Source of the DNA: Nocardioides marmotae
Lineage (GTDB): Bacteria; Actinomycetota; Actinomycetes; Propionibacteriales; Nocardioidaceae
Direction: 5' to 3'
NCBI RefSeq assembly: GCF_013177455.1
Contig: NZ_CP053660.1
Span: 930,001-994,000, forward strand
DNA length: 64,000 nucleotides
Below are positions 49,440-57,693 of the stretch, piece after piece. Position 1 is the first letter of the stretch. Every line of letters starts with the position of its first letter. A program made the position numbers and the translations under genes. The notes below the pieces were generated by a model that had not been told where the DNA came from, made no database searches, and worked only from the letters and a program-made list of their open reading frames with translations.

Positions 49440-50333
49440 ATGTCGCACCACGGGTCACCGCCCCGGTCGGGCCTCCGGCTGATGCACGTCCACGCCCACC
49501 CCGACGACGAGTCGAGCAAGGGCGCCGCCTCGACCGCGATGTACGTCGCCGAGGGGGTCGACGTGCACGTCGTGACCTGCACCGGCGGCGAGCGCGGGTC
49601 GATCCTCAACCCGAAGATGGACCGGCCCGACATCCTGGCCAACATCACCGAGATCCGCCGCCAGGAGATGGAGCGGGCCCGCGACATCCTCGGCGTGACC
49701 CAGGACTGGCTCGGCTTCGTCGACTCCGGCTGGCCCGAGGGCGACCCCAAGCCCCCGCTGCCGGAGGGCTGCTTCGCGCTGGTCCCGCTGGAGGAGGCGG
49801 CCGCGCCCCTCGTGCGGCTCATCCGCGAGCTCCGGCCGCACGTCGTGACGACGTACGACGAGCGCGGGGGCTACCCGCACCCCGACCACATCAAGTGCCA
49901 CGAGGTGACCGTGGCGGCGTTCGAGGCCGCCGGCGACCCCGAGCGCTACCCCGACCTCGGCGAGCCGTGGCAGCCGTTGAAGCTCTACTACCACCACGGC
50001 TTCAACCGCCCGAAGACCCAGGCGATCCACGACGCGATGCTCGCCCACGGGCTGGAGTCGCCCTACACCGAGCGGCTGCGCGACTGGAAGCCCGAGCCGG
50101 ACTGGGACGCCCGGATCACCACCCGGGTGCCCTGCTCGGACTACTTCGGCGTCCGCGACCAGGCCCTGCTCGCCCACGCCACGCAGATCGACCCCGACGG
50201 CATGTGGTTCGCCGTGCCGCGGGAGATCCAGGAGGAGGTGTGGCCGACGGAGGACTTCGAGCTGGTCGTGAGCCACGTCCCCTCGCAGGTCCCCGAGAGC
50301 GACCTGTTCGCCGGCATCACCGACCCCGCCTGA
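49440..50333 (+). CDS. mca: mycothiol S-conjugate amidase
   Basis: Cleaves mycothiol conjugates of electrophiles so that mercapturic acids can be exported. A 297-residue zinc amidase of the LmbE/PIG-L fold: [18 protein letters not shown] carries the HPDDE zinc motif, [16 protein letters not shown] follows, and [24 protein letters not shown] supplies the third ligand. [27 protein letters not shown] is typical of Mca over MshB. Presence of mca implies a mycothiol-producing actinomycete. Synteny matches Rv1082. Confidence 0.95.
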   Translation: MSHHGSPPRSGLRLMHVHAHPDDESSKGAASTAMYVAEGVDVHVVTCTGGERGSILNPKMDRPDILANITEIRRQEMERARDILGVTQDWLGFVDSGWPEGDPKPPLPEGCFALVPLEEAAAPLVRLIRELRPHVVTTYDERGGYPHPDHIKCHEVTVAAFEAAGDPERYPDLGEPWQPLKLYYHHGFNRPKTQAIHDAMLAHGLESPYTERLRDWKPEPDWDARITTRVPCSDYFGVRDQALLAHATQIDPDGMWFAVPREIQEEVWPTEDFELVVSHVPSQVPESDLFAGITDPA

Positions 50334-50337
50334 GAGG

Positions 50338-50661
50338 ATGAGCGCCATGGCCCTCCACCTCCTCCCGCTGCTCGCCGACACCGTCGTCCGCGCTGCCCAG
50401 CAGGCGCCCGAGCCCGAGGACGTCAAGGCGGGCTGGCTGGCCTTCGGCATCTTCATCGGCCTGGCGGTCGCCGTCGGCCTGCTCGGCTGGAGCCTGGTCC
50501 ACCGCATCCGCAACGTGCAGGCCGCGGAGGACGCCGGCCGCTACGACCCCTCCGACCGCCGGCCGCGCTCGGAGGAGGCCCTGCCCTTCACCGACGAGGT
50601 GCCCCGCCCCGCGGCGGACGCCCCGGAGCAGCCGCGCCCGTCCGGCCCGTCTGCTGACTGA
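50338..50661 (+). CDS. small single-pass membrane protein downstream of mca
   Basis: A 107-residue protein with one membrane segment (GWLAFGIFIGLAVAVGLLGW), a short basic stretch and an acidic/Pro-rich cytoplasmic tail (YDPSDRRPRSEEALPFTDE). It begins 4 bases after the mca stop, so it is co-transcribed. It corresponds in position and shape to Rv1083. No function is known. ATG 50347, with GAGAGG 9 bases upstream, is an alternative start three codons in. Confidence 0.75.
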   Translation: MSAMALHLLPLLADTVVRAAQQAPEPEDVKAGWLAFGIFIGLAVAVGLLGWSLVHRIRNVQAAEDAGRYDPSDRRPRSEEALPFTDEVPRPAADAPEQPRPSGPSAD

Positions 50662-50765
50662 CCCCTCCTCCGACTGACCGGTCCCGCGATGGCCCGGGTG
50701 GGCCATCTCCGCGGCCGGCCGGTCGCGGCCGCCGCGTTCACGGCGTACGTCGCCGCCGGCCCGCC

Positions 50766-50771
50766 TACCGT
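50766..50771 (+). promoter_or_regulatory. -10 box of a leaderless nuclease-fold transcript
   Basis: TACCGT lies 6 bases before the GTG at 50778. Confidence 0.5.
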
Positions 50772-50777
50772 CGCCCG

Positions 50778-51668
50778 GTGCCCCCCACCACGCCCGCGCT
50801 TGGCCGCCGGGTCGCCGGCCTCCTGGCCGCGGTCCTGCTCCCCGTCCTGCTCCTGGCCCTGACCCCGCTCGCGGGGCCGGCCGGGGCGGCCGCTGCCGCT
50901 AGCGGAGCCCCGGTGACCCGGCCGACGAGCCCCTCCTTCGAGGTCGCGTCCTTCAACCAGCTCGGCAGCCAGCACACCCGCGGCAAGGGCGGCTGGGGCC
51001 CGGGCCGGGTCCGGGCCGCGATCACCGCCGGCCTCATCGAGCGCAAGGGGATCGACGTCGTCGGCCTCCAGGAGGTGCAGGCCGACCAGCTCGCGGTGCT
51101 GCGCCGCGAGCTCGAGGGGTACACCGTGTGGCCGGGGACGGCGCTCGGCGGCGGCGGGGTGCGCCTCCAGATCGCGTGGAAGTCCTGGATGTTCCGGCTG
51201 CTCGACCACGGCAGCATCCAGGCCCCGTTCGACCGCCAGGTCCGCCCCGTGCCGTGGGTGCTGCTCGAGCACCGGGCCACCGGCCGCAAGCTCTACGTGG
51301 TCGACCACCACAACAGCCCGCGGGGGCTGGAGGCCGAGCGGGACGCCGCCACCCGCAAGGTCGTGCGCCTGGTCCGCGAGCTGCGGGCCACCGGCCGCGC
51401 CGTCCTCGTCGTCGGCGACATGAACGAGCACACCGAGACGTTCTGCCGGATCGTCGGCGGCACCGACCTGGTCGCGCCGAACGGCGGATCCGCGTCGTCG
51501 CCCCGGTCGTGCACGCCCCCGGCGGGCCGCCTGCCGATCGACTGGATCTTCGGCGGCGGGCCGATGACCTTCTCCCGCTACGGCCTCTTCGAGGGCACCG
51601 CGGTGCGGCTGGCCAGCGACCACCCGCTGGTGCGCGCGACGGTCACGATGCGGCCCCGCCGCCGCTGA
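50778..51668 (+). CDS. secreted endonuclease/exonuclease/phosphatase-fold protein 1
   Basis: A 296-residue exported protein. The signal peptide (VAGLLAAVLLPVLLLALTPLAGPAGAAAA) precedes an EEP domain with ASFNQLGSQHTRGKGGWGPG, the metal Glu in VVGLQEVQADQ, VVDHHNSPRG, VVGDMNEHTETFC and SDHPLVRATV. The motif order N..E..D/N..SDH matches DNase I-like phosphodiesterases. The substrate (DNA, lipid or sugar phosphate) is unknown. It is the first of three tandem paralogues; Cys in TFCRI and RSCTP may pair. Confidence 0.85.
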   Translation: MPPTTPALGRRVAGLLAAVLLPVLLLALTPLAGPAGAAAAASGAPVTRPTSPSFEVASFNQLGSQHTRGKGGWGPGRVRAAITAGLIERKGIDVVGLQEVQADQLAVLRRELEGYTVWPGTALGGGGVRLQIAWKSWMFRLLDHGSIQAPFDRQVRPVPWVLLEHRATGRKLYVVDHHNSPRGLEAERDAATRKVVRLVRELRATGRAVLVVGDMNEHTETFCRIVGGTDLVAPNGGSASSPRSCTPPAGRLPIDWIFGGGPMTFSRYGLFEGTAVRLASDHPLVRATVTMRPRRR

Positions 51669-51708
51669 TCGGCCCCACTGGGACTTGCTGGTCTGGACCG
51701 GTTCTGTC

Positions 51709-51714
51709 TACCGT
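51709..51714 (+). promoter_or_regulatory. -10 box of a leaderless nuclease-fold transcript
   Basis: TACCGT lies 6 bases before the ATG at 51721, the same layout as the paralogue upstream. Confidence 0.55.
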
Positions 51715-51720
51715 CCCTGG

Positions 51721-52605
51721 ATGCTTCGAGCACATACCCCCACCGGCATCCGAGGCCTCCCCGTCGCGGCCGCCCTGGCGCTGCTCCTCGCCGCGAGCCT
51801 CCTCGTGGGTGCGCCGGCCCGCGCGGCGACCGAGCCATCGAGCCGGCCGGGCGGCAAGCCGACCGGCTTCGGGTTCAAGATCGGCACCTTCAACGTGCTC
51901 GGCAGCCAGCACACCCGGGGTCGCGGCGGGTACGCCCCGGGGACCCAGCGGGCTCGCTGGACCGCCGGCGCGATCACCCAGCGCGGCATCGACGTCATCG
52001 GCCTGCAGGAGGTCCAGCGCGACCAGCTCCGGGTGCTGCGCAACCGGATGCCCGGCTACCGGATCTGGCCCGGCACCGCGCTGGGCAACCAGGGCGTGCG
52101 GCTCCAGATCGCGTTCCGCAAGAAGCAGTTCCGCCTCGTCGGCCACGGCCACGTGATGACCCGCTTCCACCGCCAGACCCGCCCGATCCCGTGGGTCGAG
52201 CTCCGCGACCGGCGTACCGACCGGCGCTTCTTCGTCGTCGACGTCCACAACTCGCCCAAGGGCCTGGAGCGGGAGCGGGACTCCGCGACCGCCAAGCAGG
52301 TCCGGCTCGTGCAGCGGCTGCGCCGCAAGGGCGCCCCGGTCTTCGTGACCGCCGACGCCAACGAGAAGCGCGAGTTCTACTGCAAGATGACCTCCCGGAC
52401 CGACCTGCGCGCCGCGAACGGCGGCAAGCCCCGGGCCCGCGGCTGCCAGCCGCCCCGCCGCCGCCTGCGCATCGACTGGGTCCTCGGCGGCAAGAAGGTG
52501 GTCTTCTCCCACTACCGCGAGGACCGCGGCCCGCGGGTGCGCCGCTCCAGCGACCACGAGCTCGTCCACGCCCGGGTCCGGGTCAAGCCGCTGCGCCGTC
52601 GCTGA
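51721..52605 (+). CDS. secreted endonuclease/exonuclease/phosphatase-fold protein 2
   Basis: A 294-residue exported paralogue of the preceding gene. A signal peptide (GLPVAAALALLLAASLLVGAPARA) is followed by FKIGTFNVLGSQHTRGRGGY, VIGLQEVQRDQLRVL, VVDVHNSPKG, VTADANEKREFYCKM and SSDHELVHARV. The domain is strongly basic (many Arg/Lys), which suits nucleic-acid binding. ATG 51721 was chosen over an upstream in-frame TTG (51685) because a leaderless -10 and the signal peptide agree with it. Each gene of the trio has its own promoter. Confidence 0.85.
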   Translation: MLRAHTPTGIRGLPVAAALALLLAASLLVGAPARAATEPSSRPGGKPTGFGFKIGTFNVLGSQHTRGRGGYAPGTQRARWTAGAITQRGIDVIGLQEVQRDQLRVLRNRMPGYRIWPGTALGNQGVRLQIAFRKKQFRLVGHGHVMTRFHRQTRPIPWVELRDRRTDRRFFVVDVHNSPKGLERERDSATAKQVRLVQRLRRKGAPVFVTADANEKREFYCKMTSRTDLRAANGGKPRARGCQPPRRRLRIDWVLGGKKVVFSHYREDRGPRVRRSSDHELVHARVRVKPLRRR

Positions 52606-52630
52606 GCCAGCGTGACGCCGCCGGTGACCC

Positions 52631-52666
52631 GGGCGGGTGAGCGCGGGCGGGTGAGCGCGGGCGGGA
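52631..52666. repeat. 14-bp tandem repeat upstream of the third nuclease-fold gene
   Basis: GGGCGGGTGAGCGC occurs at 52631-52644 and 52645-52658, followed by a partial third copy GGGCGGGA. It lies in the 134-base gap between paralogues 2 and 3. Confidence 0.7.
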
Positions 52667-52727
52667 CCGAGGTCACAGCCGGCGAGGGGGCGGGACGGAG
52701 GATGGCGGGCAGGGCCGTCGCGGCCGC

Positions 52728-52733
52728 TAGGCT
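52728..52733 (+). promoter_or_regulatory. -10 box of a leaderless nuclease-fold transcript
   Basis: TAGGCT lies 6 bases before the GTG at 52740. Confidence 0.5.
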
Positions 52734-52739
52734 GCACGG

Positions 52740-53810
52740 GTGCGCCGCCGTTCCACCTCCCTCGTGACCCTGGGGGTGGCTGTGCTCCTGACCGGCCTCG
52801 CGGTCGTGGCCGGGCTCGGCCTGGCCCCGCGCGAGGTGCGCGTGCCGATCGCGGTCGGCGCCCCGACCGAGGTCTCCGGTGCCCGGGTCAGCGGCCGCAC
52901 CGACCAGGAGGCCTCGCGCTCCGCGGACCGCGAGCCCGAGGCGTCCCGCTCCCGCGTGGAGGGCGCCTCGCTGCTGATCCCGCCGCGGCCGCCGGCCTAC
53001 CGCCTCCACCGCGCCGGCGCCCCGCTCGAGCGGGCGCCCCGCGCCCCGGCCGCCGGCCGCGCCGCGACCGCCGAGGCCGCCCCCGGTGCGCCGTTCACCT
53101 TCCAGGTCGGCACCCTCAACGTGCAGGGCAGCCAGCACCGGGCGAACGGCACCGGTCGCGCCGCCCTCCACGCGAGCACGGTCCTGGGTCGCGGCGTCGA
53201 CCTGGTCGGCCTCCAGGAGGTCCAGGACGACCAGCTCGCGGTGCTCCAGGCCCGGCTGCCCGGCTGGACGATCTGGCCCGGGCGTGCGCTCGGCAACCAG
53301 GGCGTCCGCCTCCAGATCGGCTGGCGCAACGACCTCTTCGAGCTCGCCGACACCGGCAGCATCATCACGACCTTCGACCACCAGCAGCGCCCGATCCCCT
53401 ACGTCCTGCTGCGCGAGCGCGCCACGGGCGGGGAGTTCTGGGTGATCGACCTGCACAACTCCCCGCGCGACCAGGAGGCCGACCGCGACGCGGCCACCGG
53501 TGCCCAGATCGCGCTGGTCCAGCGGCTCCAGGCGACCGGCCGCCCGGTGCTGCTGATGGGCGACACCAACGAGAAGACCGAGTTCGGGTGCCGGGTCTCC
53601 GCCGCGACCGGGATGGTCGGCTCCAACGGCGCGACGCCGAGCGCGTGCGTCGGCGCCGGCCCGATCAAGATCGACAAGATCATGGGCGTCGGGGGAGTGG
53701 TCTTCGGCGGCCACGTCGTCGACTACGGCGCGCCCGTCCGGGCCGCCACCGACCACGCCTTCGTGCGCGCGACGGTCACCATCACCCCCGCGGCCATCCC
53801 CACCGACTGA
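52740..53810 (+). CDS. secreted endonuclease/exonuclease/phosphatase-fold protein 3
   Basis: A 356-residue third paralogue with a membrane segment at the N-terminus (LVTLGVAVLLTGLAVVAGLGLA) and an extra 75-residue Pro/Arg/Ala-rich linker before the EEP domain. The domain has FQVGTLNVQGSQHRANGTG, LVGLQEVQDDQLAVL, VIDLHNSPRDQ, LMGDTNEKTEFGC and TDHAFVRATV. It lacks an obvious cleavage site, so it may stay membrane-tethered. The final motif is TDH rather than SDH. A 13-bp tandem repeat begins inside its last codons. Confidence 0.85.
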   Translation: MRRRSTSLVTLGVAVLLTGLAVVAGLGLAPREVRVPIAVGAPTEVSGARVSGRTDQEASRSADREPEASRSRVEGASLLIPPRPPAYRLHRAGAPLERAPRAPAAGRAATAEAAPGAPFTFQVGTLNVQGSQHRANGTGRAALHASTVLGRGVDLVGLQEVQDDQLAVLQARLPGWTIWPGRALGNQGVRLQIGWRNDLFELADTGSIITTFDHQQRPIPYVLLRERATGGEFWVIDLHNSPRDQEADRDAATGAQIALVQRLQATGRPVLLMGDTNEKTEFGCRVSAATGMVGSNGATPSACVGAGPIKIDKIMGVGGVVFGGHVVDYGAPVRAATDHAFVRATVTITPAAIPTD

Positions 53811-53867
53811 TCTCACCGACTGATCCCGCCGGCTGATCCCGCCGGCTGATCCCACCGGCTGATCCAG
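53803..53867. repeat. five copies of a 13-bp tandem repeat
   Basis: Units CCGACTGATCTCA, CCGACTGATCCCG, CCGGCTGATCCCG, CCGGCTGATCCCA and CCGGCTGATCCAG run end to end. The first unit contains the stop codon of the preceding gene, and each unit carries TGA, so stops occur in successive frames as 13 is not a multiple of 3. It ends 24 bases before the stop of the convergent methyltransferase. Confidence 0.85.
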
Positions 53868-53891
53868 GGCCCCGTGGGCCGGCGCCCCGGG

Positions 53892-54536
53892 TCAGCCCGC
53901 GGCCCGGTGCACCCGGACCACGCAGTCCCAGGCGGTCCGCGCGGGGGCGTCGTCCGCGCCGTGCCCGGGCTCGACCCGACGCCCGGCCCGCCCGGCGTGC
54001 TCGACCTCGTGGGGGAGGCCGGTCAGGTCGCCGAGCACGTCCTCGGCGCTCATCAGGACCTCGGGGTCCTGCGGGCCACCCACCCCCTCGGTGAGGTTGG
54101 TGCGGTCGTGGGCGACCACCAGCAGCGCGCCGCCGGGAGCCAGGGCGTCGTACGCCCCGCGCACGGCCGCCCGCCGCTGCGCTGGCGGCAGCTGGAGGTA
54201 GGCCAGCAGCGCGAGGTCGTAGGTCGTGCCGGCCGGCGGCCGCCACGTCGTGGCGTCGGCGCGGACCCAGGTGATCGCGTCGGCGAGCCCGGAGCCCTCC
54301 GCGACCTGCCGGCCCTTGTCGAGCGCGACGGCGGAGAAGTCCAGGGCCGTCACCCGCCACCCGCGGCGGGCCAGCCACAGCGCGTGGCGGCCCTCGCCCG
54401 CGGCGAGGTCGAGGGCGCGGCCGGCGGGCAGGCCGGAGCACTCCGCCTCGACGAAGACGTTGGGCCCGGCCGACCAGACGAGGTCGCTGGCGGCGTACCG
54501 CTCGTCCCAGGCCTCGGCGTCCACCCCTCGATCCAA
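53892..54536 (-). CDS. class I SAM-dependent methyltransferase
   Basis: A methyltransferase of about 214 residues. EAWDERYAASDLVWSAGPN opens the protein, then motif I ALDLAAGEGRHALWLARRG, VTALDFSAVALDKG, YDLALLAYLQLPPAQR and LAPGGALLVVAHDR. It closely parallels the methyltransferase at 7840, which has the same WDERY..VWS opening and the same (A/C)GEG motif. No His-rich leader or MerR-type promoter is seen here. The start is TTG 54536 or GTG 54524; neither has a good ribosome-binding site. Confidence 0.82.
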   Translation of the reverse strand: MDRGVDAEAWDERYAASDLVWSAGPNVFVEAECSGLPAGRALDLAAGEGRHALWLARRGWRVTALDFSAVALDKGRQVAEGSGLADAITWVRADATTWRPPAGTTYDLALLAYLQLPPAQRRAAVRGAYDALAPGGALLVVAHDRTNLTEGVGGPQDPEVLMSAEDVLGDLTGLPHEVEHAGRAGRRVEPGHGADDAPARTAWDCVVRVHRAAG

Positions 54537-54581
54537 GCACGCGCCCCGGCGGTTCGGGTGCCGGCCGGGGTCAGGGGGGCG

Positions 54582-54968
54582 TCAGGAGGCGGCGCCGTCC
54601 TGGCTGCCCTGGCCGGCCGCGGCGGCCTGCCGGCGTACGTCGTCCATGTCCAGCTCGCGCACGGCGCTGATCAGCTGCTCGAGCCCCTGGGGCGGGAGCG
54701 CGCCGGGCTGGGCGTAGACGAGGATCCCCTCGCGGAAGGCCATCAGCGTGGGGATCGAGGTGATCCGCGCGGCCGCGGCCAGGTCCTGCTGCGCCTCGGT
54801 GTCGACCGAGCCGAAGGTGATGTCGGTGTGCTGCTCGGAGGCGGCCTCGTAGGTGGGGGCGAACTGCCGGCACGGCCCGCACCAGCTCGCCCAGAAGTCG
54901 ACGAGCAGGATGTCGTTGTCCGCGACGTTCTGCTCGAAGTTCGCAGCGGTCAGCTCGATGGTCGCCAT
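54582..54968 (-). CDS. thioredoxin family protein
   Basis: A 128-residue thioredoxin. ELTAANFEQNVADNDILLVDFWASWCGPCRQFAPTYE is the N-terminal half with the WCGPC redox centre, and ARITSIPTLMAFREGILV contains the cis-Pro. The C-terminal 25 residues (DMDDVRRQAAAAGQGSQDG) extend past the usual thioredoxin end. It probably reduces cytoplasmic disulfides. ATG 54968 follows from the conserved N-terminus. The methyltransferase gene lies 46 bases downstream on the same strand and may be co-transcribed. Confidence 0.93.
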   Translation of the reverse strand: MATIELTAANFEQNVADNDILLVDFWASWCGPCRQFAPTYEAASEQHTDITFGSVDTEAQQDLAAAARITSIPTLMAFREGILVYAQPGALPPQGLEQLISAVRELDMDDVRRQAAAAGQGSQDGAAS

Positions 54969-55046
54969 GGCTCCACGGTACGTCGCCGCGGGTGAGGCGC
55001 GGAGCGCGGTGGTGGGCGGTCCCCGCACCGATGCTGGTCCAGACCA

Positions 55047-55062
55047 GTGGAAGCGTTTCCAC
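55047..55062. promoter_or_regulatory. LacI-family operator, upstream copy
   Basis: GTGGAAGCGTTTCCAC has 6-bp inverted arms around a CG-containing centre and matches the LacI/cre pattern TGnAAnCGnTnnCA. It lies 77 bases upstream of the -35 box of the sugar importer promoter. Confidence 0.65.
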
Positions 55063-55124
55063 CCGGGTCTCCGCGGGATCACGCCTGCGTTACGGAATCG
55101 TGACTCACGGCCGCGCGAGTGACC

Positions 55125-55153
55125 TTGACCACGGAGTGTGCAAGCGCTTGCAT
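55125..55153 (+). promoter_or_regulatory. sugar-importer promoter with overlapping LacI operator
   Basis: TTGACC (55125-55130), 17-base spacer, TTGCAT (55148-55153). The perfect 14-bp palindrome TGCAAGCGCTTGCA (55139-55152) covers the -10, where a LacI-type repressor would block RNA polymerase. The LacI gene lies at the end of the same cluster. Confidence 0.75.
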
Positions 55154-55219
55154 CAGCCCAGAACGGCGGCCGCGTGTCCGACGCAGCGGCCGACCACAGG
55201 GACTAGATAGGGAGAACGC

Positions 55220-56596
55220 ATGCGGTCACTCAAGAGATCAGGCCTCGCAGGGGCGGCCGTCCTGCTCGCCGCCAGCGCGGCGCTGGCCGGCTGCGCCGAC
55301 GACAGCGACGGCGGTGGCGCGGCCGGGGGCACGGCTCCCGGCGACGGCAAGGCGGAGTGCGAGGGGATGACCGAGTGGGGTGACCTCAGCGGCCGCGACG
55401 TGACGGTCTACACCTCGATCGTCGCCCCCGAGGACCAGCCCCACATCGACTCCTGGAAGGTCTTCGAGGACTGCACCGGGGCCGACGTGAAGTACGAGGG
55501 CTCCAAGGAGTTCGAGGCCCAGCTCCAGGTGCGCGTGCAGGCCGGCAACCCGCCGGACATCGCCTACATCCCGCAGCCGGGTCTGCTCAAGACCCTCGTC
55601 GGCACCGGCAAGGTCGTCGAGGCGCCCGAGGGTGCCGCCAAGAACGTCGATGAGTTCTTCGGCGAGGACTGGAAGGCCTACGGCACGGTCGATGACAAGT
55701 TCTACGCCGCGCCGCTCGGCGGCAACGTGAAGTCCTTCGTCTGGTACTCCCCGCAGATGTTCGCCGACAACGGCTGGGAGGTCCCGGAGACCTGGGACGA
55801 CATGATCGCCCTCTCCGACCAGATCGCGAAGGCCGGCGACATCAAGCCCTGGTGCGCGGGCATCGAGTCCGGCGAGGCCACCGGCTGGCCGGCCACCGAC
55901 TGGCTCGAGGACGTCCTGCTCCGCACCGGCGGGCCCGACGTCTACGACCAGTGGGTCAACCACGAGATCCCCTTCAACGACCCCGCGGTCGTCGAGGGCC
56001 TCGACACCGTCGGCGAGATCCTCAAGAACGAGGACTACGTCAACGGCGGCATCGGCGACGTGAAGTCGATCGCGACCACCCCCTTCCAGGAGGGTGGCCT
56101 GCCGATCCTCGACGGCGAGTGCGCCATGCACCGCATGGCGAGCTTCTACGCCGCGAACTGGCCCGAGGGCACCAACATCGCCGAGGACGGCGACGTCTTC
56201 GCCTTCTACCTGCCCGCCATCGGCGACGAGGCCGGCACCCCGGTCCTCGGCGGCGGCGAGTTCGTCGCGGCGTTCTCCGACGAGCCCGAGGTGCAGGCCT
56301 TCCAGACATTCCTGGCCAGCGACACCTGGGCCAACGAGAAGGCCAAGGCCACCCCGGGCGGCGGCTGGGTCAGCGCCAACACCGGCCTGGAGATCTCCAA
56401 CCTCACCAGCCCGATCGACCAGCTGTCGGCGGAGATCTTCCAGGACCCCGAGGCGGTCTTCCGCTTCGACGGCTCCGACCAGATGCCCGGTGCCGTCGGC
56501 GCCGGCTCCTTCTGGACCGAGATGACCGCCTGGCTCGCCCAGGACCAGAGCAGCAAGGACTCCCTGACCAAGATCGAGGAGTCCTGGGAGGACTGA
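55220..56596 (+). CDS. sugar ABC transporter substrate-binding lipoprotein
   Basis: A 458-residue family 1 binding protein. The lipoprotein signal peptide ends LAASAALAGC (intact lipobox LAGC), followed by an acidic linker. The fold contains DVTVYTSIVAPEDQPHIDSW, VRVQAGNPPDIAYIPQPG, YAAPLGGNVKSFVWYSP, WPATDWLEDVLLRTGG, and MHRMASFYAANWPEG. It resembles alpha-glucoside/trehalose-type (AglE/ThuE-like) binding proteins. It is first in an operon with two permeases and a LacI regulator; AGGGAG lies 5 bases before ATG. Confidence 0.9.
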   Translation: MRSLKRSGLAGAAVLLAASAALAGCADDSDGGGAAGGTAPGDGKAECEGMTEWGDLSGRDVTVYTSIVAPEDQPHIDSWKVFEDCTGADVKYEGSKEFEAQLQVRVQAGNPPDIAYIPQPGLLKTLVGTGKVVEAPEGAAKNVDEFFGEDWKAYGTVDDKFYAAPLGGNVKSFVWYSPQMFADNGWEVPETWDDMIALSDQIAKAGDIKPWCAGIESGEATGWPATDWLEDVLLRTGGPDVYDQWVNHEIPFNDPAVVEGLDTVGEILKNEDYVNGGIGDVKSIATTPFQEGGLPILDGECAMHRMASFYAANWPEGTNIAEDGDVFAFYLPAIGDEAGTPVLGGGEFVAAFSDEPEVQAFQTFLASDTWANEKAKATPGGGWVSANTGLEISNLTSPIDQLSAEIFQDPEAVFRFDGSDQMPGAVGAGSFWTEMTAWLAQDQSSKDSLTKIEESWED

Positions 56597-56730
56597 CCTC
56601 CCCGAGTGACGCAACCCTCCCGGTCGGCCGCGGCCGGCCGGGAGGGTCTCGTCGTCACCGGCGCCCCGCCCCGTCGTACGTCGTCCGGCCGCTGTGCCCC
56701 GAGCCCGGCCCGAGCCCTCCGGAGTGCCCC

Positions 56731-57693
56731 ATGTCCACCGGTGAGAAGTTCACCCAGATGGCGATCGCGGTCGCGGTGTTCTTCGCCGTGGTCGCGCTGA
56801 TCCTCCTGGTCACCCAGCGGCTCCGGTCGCGGCGCGGCGAGCTCGTCCAGTCGGCGGCCTTCGTGCTGCCGGCGGTCGCGCTGATCGCGCTCGGCCTGCT
56901 CTACCCGGCCATCACCAGCATCTACCAGTCCTTCCGGGACAACACCGGCAGCGCGTTCGTCGGGCTGGAGAACTACCAGCGGATCTTCACCGACTCCGAC
57001 CAGGTGCGCGTGCTGCTCAACACCGCCGCCTGGGTCATCCTCGTGCCGCTCGTCTCCACCCTGGTCGGGCTGGTCTACGCCGTCCTCGTCGACAACTCCC
57101 GGTTCGAGAAGGTCGCCAAGGCGCTGATCTTCCTGCCGATGGCGATCTCCCTGGTGGGCGCCTCGATCATCTGGAAGTTCGTCTACGACTACCGCGACAG
57201 CAGCCGCGGCCAGATCGGCCTGGCCAACCAGCTGCTCAACTGGCTCGGCCTCGACTCCTACCGGTTCCTGCTCACCGAGCCGTGGAACACCGTCTTCCTC
57301 ATCGTCATCCTGATCTGGGTCCAGGCCGGCTTCGCGATGACGATCCTCTCGGCCTCGATCAAGGCGATCCCCGACGACATCATCGAGGCGGCCCGCCTCG
57401 ACGGCGTGGGCGGGCTGAAGATGTTCCGGTACATCACCGTGCCGAGCATCCGGCCCTCGCTCATCGTCGTGCTCACCACCATCAGCATCACCACGCTCAA
57501 GGCCTTCGACATCGTCCGCACCACCACCGGCGGCAACTACGACACGAGCGTGCTGGCCTACCAGTTCTACGTGGAGTACTTCCGCTCCTACGACCAGGGC
57601 ACGGCCACCGCGATCGCCGTCCTGATCTTCCTGCTGGTCTTGCCGATCGTGATCTACAACGTCCGTCAGATGCGCAAGCTGGAGGCACGATGA
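56731..57693 (+). CDS. sugar ABC transporter permease 1
   Basis: A 320-residue MalF-like permease. Two N-terminal segments (IAVAVFFAVVALILLVTQ and FVLPAVALIALGLLYPAI) are followed by four more. The cytoplasmic EAA loop DDIIEAARLDGVGGLKMFRYI contacts the ATPase. It is closest to alpha-glucoside permeases of the AglF type. The 134-base gap after the binding-protein gene has no promoter that stands out. The stop overlaps permease 2 by 4 bases. Confidence 0.92.
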   Translation: MSTGEKFTQMAIAVAVFFAVVALILLVTQRLRSRRGELVQSAAFVLPAVALIALGLLYPAITSIYQSFRDNTGSAFVGLENYQRIFTDSDQVRVLLNTAAWVILVPLVSTLVGLVYAVLVDNSRFEKVAKALIFLPMAISLVGASIIWKFVYDYRDSSRGQIGLANQLLNWLGLDSYRFLLTEPWNTVFLIVILIWVQAGFAMTILSASIKAIPDDIIEAARLDGVGGLKMFRYITVPSIRPSLIVVLTTISITTLKAFDIVRTTTGGNYDTSVLAYQFYVEYFRSYDQGTATAIAVLIFLLVLPIVIYNVRQMRKLEAR

